Shown piece by piece: positions 12,771-25,420 of a stretch of 64,000 nt of DNA. Made by a program: the position numbers and the translations under genes. The DNA lies in assembly GCA_003993805.1 (NCBI GenBank), contig RSEF01000002.1:98237676-98301675 (forward strand), read 5' to 3'. The number at the start of each line of letters is the position of its first letter. The first letter of the stretch is position 1. The notes under the pieces were generated by a model. That model worked only from the letters and a program-made list of their open reading frames with translations. It was not told the origin of the DNA and did no database searches. Source of the stretch: Himantopus leucocephalus. Its lineage: Eukaryota > Chordata > Aves > Charadriiformes > Recurvirostridae.

Positions 12771-15700
12771 GATGATGAAATAGTAAGCAAACATTCTTTC
12801 TGGTGAAAGAACAGCACTTTATCACACTGGCTTCAGCTCTAAAAAAGCATTCGCAAACAGAAACAATTTCTAGAACCAAGGCTGGGCATTTCCCCTTGCA
12901 TTCTGATTTTAGACAGCTAACCTAAATAAAAGTCACCACTTTTTCTTTTTATGAGGTGCAATTTCCCTTTCCCCAGTTATCAATTGTTTCAGTATCTTAA
13001 ATTTTTTGAGAAGTTTTTTTCCCATTTCTAATTTTCCTGGGATACAAACTTCCAGGTGAAGTTAGTTGTAGCAGAGAGGTTGCTGCACAGCAACGATGGG
13101 TTCTAGAAACTGGAATGTGTCCATTTTCAGTTTCACACCTATGTAGCTTTCATCCAGTCCCTTTCAAAAATATCAGTGTTTTCATCAACAATTTTAAAAT
13201 CAGCCCCTGTTTGAGTTTGCTTATATTCAGCATTTTAGAAGTATTCAAATTATGTCTGTGTCAGGGACTTCCTAGCTTTTGCAAGCTTTTTCTCCAAGTA
13301 ACCTATCAGACTACAAAATCTACCAGGATTTTGTCAGAGAAGATTTCAACTGCAGATTTACTTTAGTGGTATATAGCATATTACAAAACAAGTCACTGGA
13401 TGTTTCTCTCATTACTTTGTGGCTTCTCCTATCTTGTTTGAGCAGAAAAGTCAAGATTACTCCACAGGAACCAGATCTGTTTCATACTCATGACTACACA
13501 TTTATGCATGATTACATTATGTCCCGACTTAGTATTCTAATTAGGCATTAAGAAGACTTGCGCTGGACTAGACAAAGAAAAAGAAAATATTTAGGAACTC
13601 TAATAAAAATGCCAGAACAAAGAAAAAGGAGGAGAAATTCTAGATAAGGAAATTCTTGTTACTAAATAAGGAGTGATAAGTGCTGTGAACACTGCTCAGG
13701 TGACTTACATTGCACTGATGATGTTGACAAGAGATCACATTTGTTGGATTATAGACTTACATCATACTTTCACTACCGTAACATCATTTGTAATTGATGA
13801 CAAATGGGAGATGCTTGACATAAACAAGATTCAGATGGAATTCATAACGCAAATTGCAGCTTAATACATAGATATAGAAACATCAGTAGATTTTAATGAA
13901 GCTTTTTTCTATTTTCTTTGCCTCCCAATGAAACAGTCTATGTCTTTAGAGCACACTAAAATGGTGAAGGGGACTGTTTTTTCCTGGCAAATTTTCGGGG
14001 CAGGTTTATACTCCTCATGGAAGGCATTGAAGCTCTTCATATTGCTTTGGCTGACAAGTTACAAAACCAAGAATAAAATCTCAAGAATTCTCAACAGAAA
14101 TGCTCTGACTTAACATTTCTGGACAGACAAGACTGAAGTATGAGGAAGGCCAGCTTGAGCAACTGGTTGCCACTCACTATCATAATAGTGAATAAGGAGA
14201 AAACCAATTTTCCTTTGGTTCCCTGCAGCTGACCCCTGAAAAGACTGCACTGTGGCACTTGAAATGTACACTGGTGGCAATAAAGTTGGCAATGTTGGGA
14301 GATGGTCAGCTATGAGGCAAATGGTAGATAGAAAGAAGAGAAACACAGCTGAATAATATAAGACTTCGAAAAAAATTAACCTGCTTTACTGGAAGATAAA
14401 AAAGTGAAAGGAAGAAAGGGGTAATGTGTCTACACATTGGCAGCTGCATTCACATTAATAAATCAAACTGGGCAAAGGTATGGGCTTGAACATTATCCTG
14501 GCGTGGTCCATGAATTTGATTCTCTGCATGTTTCTTGCTATGGTTTTGACACAGGTCAGACAGCTTTTTCTCAGAAAATGCCCAGGCAACTTTCCAGGAT
14601 AAGCCAGGGTCCGTAATGTCCCCACAGTCAGCATGTACAACACAAAGATTTTCTGGGGGGTAGCAGAGTGGGAGCAAGGCAATGAAGGACTTCAGCCTCA
14701 TGGATGTGAGCTGTGGAGAATTTCTGCGTGCCTTTTTCTACTTTGGAGTACAGTCTTTAACAGAAATGAGGAGGAAATGTGTAAAAGGTCTTTTCGAATT
14801 AAAAAAATCAAAATCCTGACATTTGTCATTCCCACTCCAGGTGCCTCAGCAGCGCCAAGTTCAAATGGGTAAAGTAGAGGACAAGACAGGATGAAATTTA
14901 ACTCGGGCTTTTGTCATTGTGGATGGATAAGTGGTTCTAGAGTTCAGGGTTCGGGATTCATTCCAGTCATTTTGTTTTAGTCTGACTGGCAAAGTGACAA
15001 CAGTGTTTGCTGTGCAATCTTCAGTAACCAACTGAAATTTTAACACACAAAATGGATGGTAGTTTTCACTTCAGAACAGTGATAAAAGGATGTTAAGATG
15101 AATAACACTATGGAGGAGGCTGTCTTTTATGCCAGATGCTATGTTATTTCACATGTAGCTCTTATTTTTGGTATTGTATTGTCTTACACTAATCATCACC
15201 TGTTCTTTGACTTCAGTTTATTGCCTTACACAGGCCTTAAGCAGTTATTCCTTTAAAGACACTTTTCAATATAAACACTGATTTTTGATCATCAAATCAA
15301 GGCTATAAAAACAAAGTAGAAAGGACAGTCACTGTGAAACACAAGAAGACAGAACTGGCCTATACTTATCAAAATGCTAGTACTGTGTCCTAGTGGCAGG
15401 AAACATAACCGTTACAGTAAAGGTGAAGATTTAGAAAATGACTATTCAATATTTAATACACCATGTGTACTCAGATTGCACTTAATATTTGCTATGCATA
15501 AAACCAGTAAAAAAAATCATGAATTTGGTGACCAAGGAAATTATTTTCTCTAGATCAGATTTTATTCTTAAATGCACATATTTTTCTTGTAATATTAAAA
15601 AATAAATATATTGTACTTGACTATCCAAATGTGAGTTTTTAGCACTTTTGCAGTATTTCTTATAGTTGTTTTTAAACAGAAAAATATCTTGTGCATAAAC

Positions 15701-17526
15701 TGTGCCTTCTTCATTTCTCATATATTTTAATATCAAGTTATTTTGAAAAAAAGCTTTCTGACACTGTTTTCTGATATGTAATATTTTATTATGCACATAG
15801 AATTCTGTATTTTACGAGTATGCAAAATTTAAACCTGTACAGTGAGGATGTAAAAAGCTACAAGTACATGTAAAAGAACATCTTAGCTCCTGTAACCCTT
15901 CCTTTCCTACTGTTGGGCTATCTGATTTTAGATCAGATGCTTTAAAGAAAAAGCACTAAGAATAAATTTCCTTAAAGATTTCCTAACAATTCATATTAAG
16001 TACATATCCAGATATAATGGAACCTTTCTGAAGCATGAAATAATTGCATGTATCCTTATGTCAAATAAAAATGGTTAGAGTATTGACTTAATTAAGCCAC
16101 TGATCTGTACCAGCGGCTATGTTCATCATCTTAGGTTCCTGCTGTCTTTCAGAATAAGTGGACTTCTGCGTATATCATCCATCTCTGGTATTTCAGAAGT
16201 CCTACAGTCAACATTAAAAGGTGAAAATAAAAGGTACAGCAGTATTTTCCACTAGTTTCACAACCTAATCTCTTTTATCTTTTTTTTTTTTAAATGGCTA
16301 CATTTATATTTAGTGACTCTTGTATACAAGTCATAATGTCAAGAAATCCATTTGCTTTTTAATAAACTTATCATAATGTCTGAAGGCTTGATTTATGGAC
16401 AGGTCTGTTGTCACCTTGACTGCCTGAACCCTTTCATTTACTGCAAGAGTTCCAAGACAGGTCATGATATTTACACTAGGTCAGAATAATAATGTCACCA
16501 GGATCATGGTCCCTGACAATAGCTTATTTGTCTCATTTAAATAATGAACATGATTGGTGAAAATTACAGACTAAAACTGTAACACACAAAGGACAGTAGA
16601 ACATGACTGTGCAGGGTATGAAGAACCTATATTGACACAAATCATGACCTACTTGCTCCAATTTGCTAGCCAACTATTTTTTGTTGTTCTTTCCAAAACA
16701 GTCTCCAGCAGTATCCAGATGATCATAAGAAATAAAATAAAAATATTTTTCCTGTAACAATTCTGACAAAAGAATATTACTTCTAATAAGTATGAGGGTG
16801 CATGCAACGCTGCTTTTCTTATGGCATGGTAATGCCATGGTAAATATGGATGGGATATACTTTTCAGATACATCAGAAATAACTTATAAGAAATAGTTTT
16901 CTCCTTGCTGTTTAAAAAAAAAACAAACAGAAGTCTTTTCAGCTCCTTAAGAAGTACTTCCTGGACTACTTCAGGTATTCTGATCCAATGTATTTCAGAT
17001 CACTGTGAAATTTTAAAGTGTATAATTATAACCAGTTACCTTTGTGTACAATTTAAGGATTGGAATATAATTACGCCATGCTAAAACTCATTTTGGACAA
17101 AGGACACAAAGGACACCTGCCTGTTCAATGTCCAGTTCATGAAATTCAGCAACTCAAACTAGAAGCCTATTTTCCATCCACAATGAATGAGAAGACGTGG
17201 GTACCTAAGACTGAAGACTAATATTGCACGATGAGTAGGCAGGAGGTAAAGCCAGCTAATAGGAAGCACAGACTTGACGCATCCCATGTACTGAGGTCAA
17301 AAGTCTTACTTTTGACAGCTGCCTTGTGTACACCCATGTGTAGGTGCCTCCATGCACCTACCACTCACACAGTAGTGAACTGCTGACCAGCTGCTGTGAG
17401 CCTAGGGCTCCTGCAGTAGGGTTTAGTGCTGCAGCCCTTTCACAGCATGTCCTTTAGCTGATGTATTCTGCCTAAGACCACCAGTGCTCCTCCATTACAT
17501 GTTGCACAACACCTCTGGAAAGCCCA
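12771..17526. other. Unique non-coding stretch
   Basis: No gene, repeat family or RNA gene recognised. Overlapping short open frames around 13115-13551 and 14450-14872 have no domain or consistent splice context. About 15480-15800 is strongly AT-rich. Confidence 0.55.
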
Positions 17527-17636
17527 TGATACAGTGCTGGTCATACACATGGTGCTGCATGACCGGTAGGTAATGCCTGTGGTGTGACTTTTCCACACAT
17601 GGCCATCTCTCCATTTCCCCCACAGCATGATATGTG
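17527..17636. repeat. Left copy of single-N-flanked direct duplication
   Basis: This 110-bp segment beginning TGATACAGTGCTGG is repeated at 17639-17749 just after the isolated N at 17637. Differences are a few substitutions (for example ACCGGTAGG versus ACCAGCAGG) and one extra C. Most likely an unmerged contig overlap. Confidence 0.9.
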
Positions 17637-17638
17637 NG

Positions 17639-17749
17639 TGATACAGTGCTGGTCATACACATGGTGCTGCATGACCAGCAGGTAATGCCTGTGGTGTGAC
17701 TTTTCCCACACATGGCCATCTCTCCATTTCCCCCACAGCATGATATGTG
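17639..17749. repeat. Right copy of single-N-flanked direct duplication
   Basis: Second copy of 17527-17636. Flanking sequence on both outer sides is unique. A 120-codon minus-strand open frame (17495-17857) spans both copies and the N, and repeats its own peptide; it is a by-product of the duplication. Confidence 0.9.
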
Positions 17750-19648
17750 TGTCTCCAGCCTTAAGATGCCACATAACAAGGTGATCTGGAAACAATGACG
17801 AGAGGAATGCTGCACACTGCCCAGAGCTAGGTAATTACATGTGGTCCTGAGCTGCATGCCTCTAGAAACTGGGATTTATAGCTCAAAGCTTCTGCTTGAC
17901 ATAGGCATCTAAATTTTTCCTTGAGTGCAGATATTTGTATCCGCATTTTCTTACTGAACATAGGTGCATGAGCAACTGGTGATGCTTCTGAGAGGGCACA
18001 AACTTCCACTCCTCAGAACAGAGTGTCTTAATGTATCGTGGTTAAGGAGTAAAATTTTCCAAAGCAGAATTGGGGTAAAAGTATCCTTTCAGAAGCAGTA
18101 AAAATTACAAAATGCTCTAAACATCCTGTTTAAGCTGGGCGACAATGCATCAGGAACACAGCAAGAATGATACCAGAAATAATATGCCAGATTATGCCTT
18201 AAAATAGGAAGCATTATAATATTTTCCAGTAAACTACTTAAACGGGAGAAGAGCAAGCACAGTAGCTAAAACATAATTTTTGGAGGCAGTAACTGTCCTG
18301 AAAATTAATGTGATATTGCAATATTATAATAAGATTACAGTTCTTATTACAGATATGATACTACCTGTTAAGGCAGCTACTCTTCCATTCAGCATTTAAG
18401 TGTTGTATCATGTAAGTAAAATGGATAATCTGAGATTTTGGACAGAAGGTCTTACTACCACATAAGACATAAGGTAAGAAGCCTAACATCAACTTCAAAG
18501 TAATAAATTTGTCTAAAGATTTTCTTCAGAGATGTATTCCTTCCAGAACAAAAAAGGACCTCCCCAGCCCACACACCTAAAGATATGCATGAACAAAATC
18601 ACACGTTTACTGTCTAGATGGCAGGTTTTATCCTCATCCCTACCTCACTCTTTGATTGAATTGGCACTATAGAGACTGAAAGATAAAGTTTTTGCCAAAT
18701 GTACTTTCCTCAAAATACTCTGTTTAATCAATGCCTTTTTGAGTTAATACATTGTAGTGGGGTGGTTTCTGTCTTCCATAGCTCTCTGATCATAGAGAAT
18801 GAAGGAGAGAAATCTAAGTCAAGAAATGATGTTGGTTTTGCTCCAAAGAGCACTGTTTTATTACAGTTCTGTCTTGGGAAGGCACGTGACAGTTTGCTCT
18901 AATGTGGACAAAGCATAAATTTTGAAGCTGTGAAATAGAAGTCTGTGCATGGACAGTTCCAAGAGTAAGCAATCATGAAAAGGTATGGGGTTCATGGGGA
19001 ACCTTGCATCCACCTTACATCTGTGTCGCTCAAGACAGCACACACATGACATGCTACTTCTCATTTTCCTTACTTTTTTTTGAATAAAAAGGTATTTTTC
19101 ACAGCATTTATTGAAATAGTGGAGGTTTCAAACGTGCATTTCATTTTTGACGAGTTATAAGGAGGTTCCTTTAGATAATAAGTCAGTAATTCCTTCAGAA
19201 ATCAATGGAAAATGCTCAGAGCTATTATTATCTTGACAGCATATTGCAAGATTAGTAGAACAATTTCACTATGTTTAAAACTACCTCATGCTGGCATTTG
19301 ATTCCCATTTGTCCTTAAAATGAAAACAAAGAAAAGTAGTTTCACAATTACTCTTAGTTTCTGTCTCTCAAACACAAATCATTCTATCAGCTACACTATT
19401 ATTTTCTTCAAAGTAATGAAAAATTCCTGTTAAAGAAATTTAAGAGTTCAAATGGATTTTAGGCAAATAACCTGAAAAAAAAGTATGTGAAATAAAGAGT
19501 GATTCAGTTAACACTGTACTTACAAAAAAGCACATGTGGATTAACCATATATGCCTATGTAATCCACTTTTAATGGCTAAATTCCTAACCATCAGATACC
19601 TTATTTTGGGTGGAATTACACATTTATTTGGGATAATTAATTTTAGTC
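17750..19648. other. Unique non-coding stretch
   Basis: AT-rich, no gene or repeat family recognised. Open frames below 70 codons, without domains. Confidence 0.55.
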
Positions 19649-19930
19649 TGTTGTGATTTCTGTTGGGATAGAGTTAACTTTTTTATTAGAAACTGGTATA
19701 GTGCTATGTTTTGGATTTAGGATGAGAAATACTTTTGATAGCACACTGGTGTGCTATCTAAGCACCTTTTGTCAATACCTTTTCCATGAAGAAGTTGACC
19801 AATGATATTCTTAGTTTTCCTTTTACTATAAATATACTTTTTCCTCATTACCAATGCCATTTCTTGTAAGTTGCACCTCATTTTGTGTCTTGACATTTGG
19901 GATTTTGTCCCTATGTGTTTGCCCTGTGCT
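19649..19930 (+). mobile_element. Degraded avian ERVL-type solo LTR fragment
   Basis: The segment starts with TG and contains the stretch GGGATAGAGTTAACTTTT, then a TAGTGCTATGTTTTGGATTT-like block and GATGAGAAATAC, which I recognise as the 5' part of a common bird endogenous-retrovirus LTR. A TATAAATA-like element lies near 19836, fitting a decayed U3/R boundary. The right half is far more diverged, so the end is approximate. No retroviral coding sequence is adjacent, so it is a solo or truncated LTR. Recognition is from memory of the family; a repeat-library search would settle the subfamily. Confidence 0.5.
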
Positions 19931-20614
19931 TTTAAACTTTTAGTTCTTAGTAAGGTAACCTAGTTTTTGATTCCTGTGCACTTTGTCTATACATCTGAGA
20001 TCAATTCAAAACCCACAATTCAGAGTTTTCCATCTGTCCATCTTTCCTTTGGTTTGTTTGTGTTTGTGCTCAAAGAAAAGGCCATCTATACTTTGTATCT
20101 TCTTTTCTTACACTCATCTCCAACAGTTGCCAACCCTCTGAGTATATGTATATGTCTTCCTGACAGCCTGAATATTTTTAATTTTTTTTTGTCTGTGCGA
20201 TTTTACCTCTTTCCCCTATCAGGTCTTGGATACCGTTGGTTTACGATTATTTGCATTAAGATGGCCTTTCACCTTTACATTCTTATCTGATGCCTCCATG
20301 TTGGCTGGAATCAGTTCTAACCTGCTGTATCATTTCCCCAACTGTCCCATTCCTTTTGAAAGCAAATTCTGTGCTTTGAATGATTTTGCCATCCCTTCAC
20401 AGAAAGCCTTATCCACCTGAATTTCTTTACATTTTGGGCTGTTGTAGATACTAATCAGATAGCATCCTTGTTCTCTTCACCATTTATCTCTACTCAGAGA
20501 TTTTCAGCCAGCTTCTCTCCTTTTATTCTCTGTCTTGGTAAGCACATGCACCCTTGATCTTTAAAGCAGTACTACTCCTTCTTTTCATTACCTGCTTTTC
20601 TGGAGCCCCTAACA
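19931..20614. other. Pyrimidine-rich unique stretch
   Basis: The plus strand is T/C-rich here, giving hydrophobic-looking open frames (19967-20290 and 20226-20420) with no recognisable domain. It may include further old repeat sequence, but I cannot name a family. Confidence 0.45.
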
Positions 20615-20732
20615 TAGGAAGGATATGGACCTGTTGGAGCAACTCCAGAGGAGGTCCACGAGGATGATCAGAGGGCTGGAGTACCTCTTCTATGAGAGCA
20701 GGCTGAGAGAGTTGGGGTTGTTCAGCCTGGAG
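20615..20732 (+). mobile_element. CR1 LINE fragment, plus strand
   Basis: This matches the distal ORF2/3' region of avian CR1: the stretch encodes DLLEQLQRRSTRMIRGLEYL and then [10 protein letters not shown], a signature region just after the reverse transcriptase. The element runs into the 1000-N gap, so its 3' tail is unseen. The 5' edge at about 20615 is abrupt, consistent with 5' truncation during target-primed reverse transcription. Confidence 0.9.
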
Positions 20733-21732
20733 NNNNNNNNNNNNNNNNNNNNNNNNNNNNNNNNNNNNNNNNNNNNNNNNNNNNNNNNNNNNNNNNNNNN
20801 NNNNNNNNNNNNNNNNNNNNNNNNNNNNNNNNNNNNNNNNNNNNNNNNNNNNNNNNNNNNNNNNNNNNNNNNNNNNNNNNNNNNNNNNNNNNNNNNNNNN
20901 NNNNNNNNNNNNNNNNNNNNNNNNNNNNNNNNNNNNNNNNNNNNNNNNNNNNNNNNNNNNNNNNNNNNNNNNNNNNNNNNNNNNNNNNNNNNNNNNNNNN
21001 NNNNNNNNNNNNNNNNNNNNNNNNNNNNNNNNNNNNNNNNNNNNNNNNNNNNNNNNNNNNNNNNNNNNNNNNNNNNNNNNNNNNNNNNNNNNNNNNNNNN
21101 NNNNNNNNNNNNNNNNNNNNNNNNNNNNNNNNNNNNNNNNNNNNNNNNNNNNNNNNNNNNNNNNNNNNNNNNNNNNNNNNNNNNNNNNNNNNNNNNNNNN
21201 NNNNNNNNNNNNNNNNNNNNNNNNNNNNNNNNNNNNNNNNNNNNNNNNNNNNNNNNNNNNNNNNNNNNNNNNNNNNNNNNNNNNNNNNNNNNNNNNNNNN
21301 NNNNNNNNNNNNNNNNNNNNNNNNNNNNNNNNNNNNNNNNNNNNNNNNNNNNNNNNNNNNNNNNNNNNNNNNNNNNNNNNNNNNNNNNNNNNNNNNNNNN
21401 NNNNNNNNNNNNNNNNNNNNNNNNNNNNNNNNNNNNNNNNNNNNNNNNNNNNNNNNNNNNNNNNNNNNNNNNNNNNNNNNNNNNNNNNNNNNNNNNNNNN
21501 NNNNNNNNNNNNNNNNNNNNNNNNNNNNNNNNNNNNNNNNNNNNNNNNNNNNNNNNNNNNNNNNNNNNNNNNNNNNNNNNNNNNNNNNNNNNNNNNNNNN
21601 NNNNNNNNNNNNNNNNNNNNNNNNNNNNNNNNNNNNNNNNNNNNNNNNNNNNNNNNNNNNNNNNNNNNNNNNNNNNNNNNNNNNNNNNNNNNNNNNNNNN
21701 NNNNNNNNNNNNNNNNNNNNNNNNNNNNNNNN
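20733..21732. other. Assembly gap (1000 N)
   Basis: Exactly 1000 Ns, so a rounded size. The left edge is plus-strand CR1 and the right edge minus-strand CR1; this inverted repeat context is a likely cause of the assembly break. Any long open frame across it is an artefact. Confidence 0.98.
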
Positions 21733-21776
21733 TCGTCCAGGTCATTGATAAAGATGTTAAAGAGAACCAGCCCCAT
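21733..21776 (-). mobile_element. CR1 LINE fragment, minus strand
   Basis: Read on the minus strand, the segment encodes LVLFNIFINDLD, the conserved CR1 reverse-transcriptase stretch upstream of the active-site YADD motif. Similarity stops at about 21776, so only the edge of an element lying mainly inside the gap is visible. Its orientation is opposite to the CR1 at 20615-20732, so the gap must hold at least two insertions or an inversion. Confidence 0.8.
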
Positions 21777-21952
21777 TTAGAGAACCAGCTACATATTTGG
21801 GAGATAAGGATTTGTTATTATTCCTAATAGTACACTGTGACTCTCTGGGCATAGATGCACATATCTACACTTTTTTTTGCAAACTCTTAATACATTAATC
21901 TTTTAAACAGAAATTAAGGAATACCTTACTTTAATTTATTTTGCTTTTACAG

Positions 21953-22049
21953 GGACGAGAGAGACAGATTCTACAAGAAACTATACACAACTTCCACTCT
22001 TCCTTTGAGAGTAGTGTTAGTAACACACGACCTCCAGGTCATTCCCAGT
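21953..22049 (+). other. Candidate 97-nt exon with consensus splice sites
   Basis: A T-rich tract ending in TTTTACAG precedes 21953 and a consensus GTAAGT donor begins at 22050. The 97 nt between are open in two of three frames: one begins [20 protein letters not shown], the other [21 protein letters not shown] recognise neither, and no neighbouring exon was found, so this could be an exon of a long gene, a non-coding-RNA exon, or chance. The splice-site quality is the best plus-strand case I found in the window. Confidence 0.2.
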
Positions 22050-23774
22050 GTAAGTAGCACCTGAAATTAATTGAAAATTGTATGGATACTTTTAATTAAT
22101 ACTGGCTAGAAGACCGAATGTGACAAACAAGCCAGTTAACTGCTTTCGGGGTTAAAGACTGATGCGTGTCTGTGTCTTTTGCTGAGACTGTAGAGGAGAT
22201 TGCAAGGTAAAAAGGTAGAGATACCTGTAAGATTTTTATACACACTTCAGTACTATCTGAAATAAGATTTTTGTTATGCATTACTGAACACAGAAAATGG
22301 ATGTAAGTATAGCAAACTGTAGTATACAGTATACTGTATACAGTGTGTGTCTGTATAGCAGCAGTGGGAGGTGCATTTCTGTATGATAATCTACTTTTGC
22401 ATACTCTTCATAGGAGACAATTTTCTTGAGTGTGATCAAGTAGATTAAATATATTCAAGGTTTACAATTTAGTATACTGCCTTAGCTATGTTAATTGTGT
22501 TAACATAACTGCTATTCGGGATTTGATAACATGCATGTGTGCATTTAGTTATTTTGTGTAGGTAATATTTTTATATGATGGTCTGTAGTTGGTTTCTTTG
22601 GAGTGTTAACTGCTAGCCATTGATGGAGAAGCTGCCTTTTAAAATGGGCTATCTATAATCAAAATGTACAGAAAGGTGTTGCTGACCTGTAACAAATGAA
22701 TGCATTTGCTACAGACACCCCTAGATATAGAAGCTGCAAATCTCTGTCCTGCCAGCCACCTGGGCCAAAGGCAGATACGCATCTGTTACTCAAGGTTAAG
22801 GAATGGGGGAAAACCTATTCATATGTGTATTTCTGGATCCATATCTTAGGAGAAACATGAAAGCCATTGACCAGCCTCTAGAAATTCACCATGTTGAAGT
22901 GCCTCTTACTCTCCTTCAGTTGCTTATTTTGCTGCTTGCATCCACTCACAAAATCATTTTAATTTGTTTAGTGGTTATGTTAAATAATATTTGAGGTATT
23001 GTATGCTTTAGGAGGCCTTAATAATGAGCAAGTCCCAGTTTTTCCAGTCTCAATCAGCTGAATATCACTAGATAAGCGAAAGCACATGCTAACTGTTGTC
23101 CTGCTGTTGTCTTGGGGAAAATGGGACATTGCTGGGGTAGTTAGTCAATGTGGGCTACTTTCTATATTCCGTACAGTCTGCTTGGCTGAAAGCCACTGTC
23201 AGGTGTCACTATATGCATTGTGCATCTTACTTCCCATTCTCAGAGTAGTCAGCATGCGTGGGAACTTCTGGATGTCTCTTGATAATATCCCAGACTTGAA
23301 GAGCCTCTTCTGTAGGTACTACTAGGTGAGCAGAAGCTGCTATTTGGGATTTGATAACATGGTGCAAAGGAACTGGAATTACTCAAGAACTGAAGAAGCG
23401 TACAGATGTAACGTGTCTCCAAGCAACTTGCTAACCACTGAACTTAAGCATCTTGAAGACAGCAAAGGATGGTAGCGGGGACAGAGAGTTGGGGAGAACA
23501 TCCTTTTGTAAGAACAGAGGCAACAGTTGCTCCTGCTGACAAGCTGACAACATGCTACAAGGAAACTTTCGGGTTTTTATGTGAGAGTGCTCCATGAAAT
23601 AGATTTGAGTGTGAAACAGCAACAGAATCACTAACAGAGAAGGAAGAGGAAGAGAACATGTAGATAAAAGAAGTTTCCACACCAGGTAAGCTGCTTTTTA
23701 TTGTAAAAAGTAGCAGTGGGACCCTTATGCAGTCTCTGGAACTTGAAGTAATTTCCAAGAACGTGTCATGTTTT
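22050..23774. other. Unique non-coding stretch
   Basis: No gene recognised. It includes a perfect 20-bp palindrome at 22322-22341, listed separately, and several short open frames without domains. Confidence 0.55.
22322..22341. repeat. Perfect 20-bp palindrome
   Basis: The half-site GTATACAGTA is followed immediately by its reverse complement, with no spacer. It lies in a TATAC-rich patch, so local low complexity could have produced it. Symmetric sites like this can bind dimeric factors or extrude cruciforms, but nothing else supports either role. Confidence 0.85.
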
Positions 23775-25420
23775 TAGAGCATAAGAGCAGCTGTACCGAG
23801 TCAGATCCAAGGTCCATACAGTTGTGTTCAGCTTTTTCATCCAGTCTCATTTGCCACTGATGCGAAGAGCTGCTTGCTTTCATTTGCTGTGACCTTGTCG
23901 TGTCCTGACTTCTTTTGCTTCATCCTTCTGGATCAGAAGATACAGTGGACAATTGTTCCCTCTTCGCTGCCTCCGTGCCACTGATGATTTTACAGATAAC
24001 TGTGATACTCTTCCTCAGTTATGTTTTTTCCAGACAGAAGACTTAGAGGCTCCTTAATCATTCCCTATACCGTAGTTTTTCTGATGCTCTTTTCCTTTTA
24101 TGCAATATCCTTTCAGAACTGGAGATCCCAGCCCAGCATAGAATATTCAAGATGTAGGCATACCGTGGATTTACACATGATGCAGTGATGTTTGTTTTTC
24201 AGTTGTGTTCTCTATTTTCAGTTCTCCTGCCCTTTCCTAGTTATTTCTAATACTCTGCTTTTCTGACTATAACTGAAGACTGAATTGGCACTAATTAGAA
24301 CTATCTCTTATAACCCAGCTCATGTACGGAGTTCAAACTCAGACCCTATCATTTTATATAACCACTCAAACATCATTTTTTTCCATATGCCTTACTTCAT
24401 ATAACTTCATATTTATCATAATCAAATTTTGTCTGCTTATTGTCTGGGCACTGATGTGTCATGAAGTCCTTTTGGCAGTCATCTTTTTGCCTTTCTTTTT
24501 ATTTACATGGATGACTTACGAAAGCTTATCACTTCACTCTACATGCCCTTTTGAAATCGTGTATTGAATATCCTGAGTCCTTGTGGAAATCCCCATGGAA
24601 ATGCTGTGAGTCTCTCCACTATGGAAGAAATTATTGTTTACTCCCACCTTGTGTCCTCTGCCTTCCTAGCTGATAATTTATTCACACAGGAAATTTTCTT
24701 TTTACCCTGTGGCTTCCTTACTGTGTTGAGAGCCAGCCTTGGACCTTGTGAAATGCCTTTTAAAAATCCAGGCATCAAGTGGATCTCTCTTATCTACAAG
24801 ACTGTTGGCACCTTCAAGGAATTCCAGTAGCTTGGTGAGGCAAGACTCTTCAAATCCTTTTTTGATTGTTTTCCACAAAATTTCACATTCTTTGTTATAG
24901 TTCATGCTAATCTGCCTGGTACTACTGGCCATCTCACTGGTCTGTGTTTCCCTGGATCTCCTCTTGAACCATTAAAAAAAATTAGCATCGTTTTTATCAC
25001 TTCTTGGTTATGTGGCAGTTTAAACAAGAACCTGTGCTCTGCACTCAGCAGTTCAGCTGCATAATCCAGAACATCTGGCTTAGCAATTTGTTATTATTTG
25101 CTTCGTGTATTTGTTTCAAAACTTTTTTACCAATACTTTAGGTTAAGATACCTTGGACTCCTGTATAAAGGTGGCTTCTGAAATGGGAAATTTCCCAAGC
25201 TTTTCCATGGTGAATACATTTAGTTTTTCTGATGTGAACTTACTTCTCTAGCTCATTACACTCTAATGATTGATTGGCATCATGGCACCTGTAACTGGCT
25301 ACTTCATGGAATGTGTTTGAAAAGTAGAATGTGAAATTTTTATGCTTTTTGCATGGTCCACAGACACTGGTTTCTCTACAGCTTTTCCTAGGAGCCTGTC
25401 TGGACACCATTAGCAAGAAA
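23775..25420 (-). mobile_element. Ancient amniote-type CR1 LINE, minus strand
   Basis: From about 23783 the plus strand shows the reverse complement of an old CR1 3' end (AGCATAAGAGCAGCTGTACCGA and GGTCAGAT-like words). Further right come words of the antisense ORF2, such as GACCCTATCATTTTATAT near 24341, AATTCCAGTAGCTTGGTGAGGC near 24820 and CTGCCTGGTACTACTGG near 24912. These follow the order of the reverse-transcriptase region of CR1 elements seen across turtles, crocodilians and birds. The reading frame is destroyed by many stops and indels. The right edge is uncertain and may lie nearer 25130. The high divergence marks an insertion much older than the other CR1 copies in the window. Confidence 0.7.

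Noticed and set aside
20523..21827. Very long open frames (351-417 codons) across 20.5-21.8 kb
   Set aside because: They are formed almost entirely by the 1000-N gap; only the short CR1 edges are real sequence.
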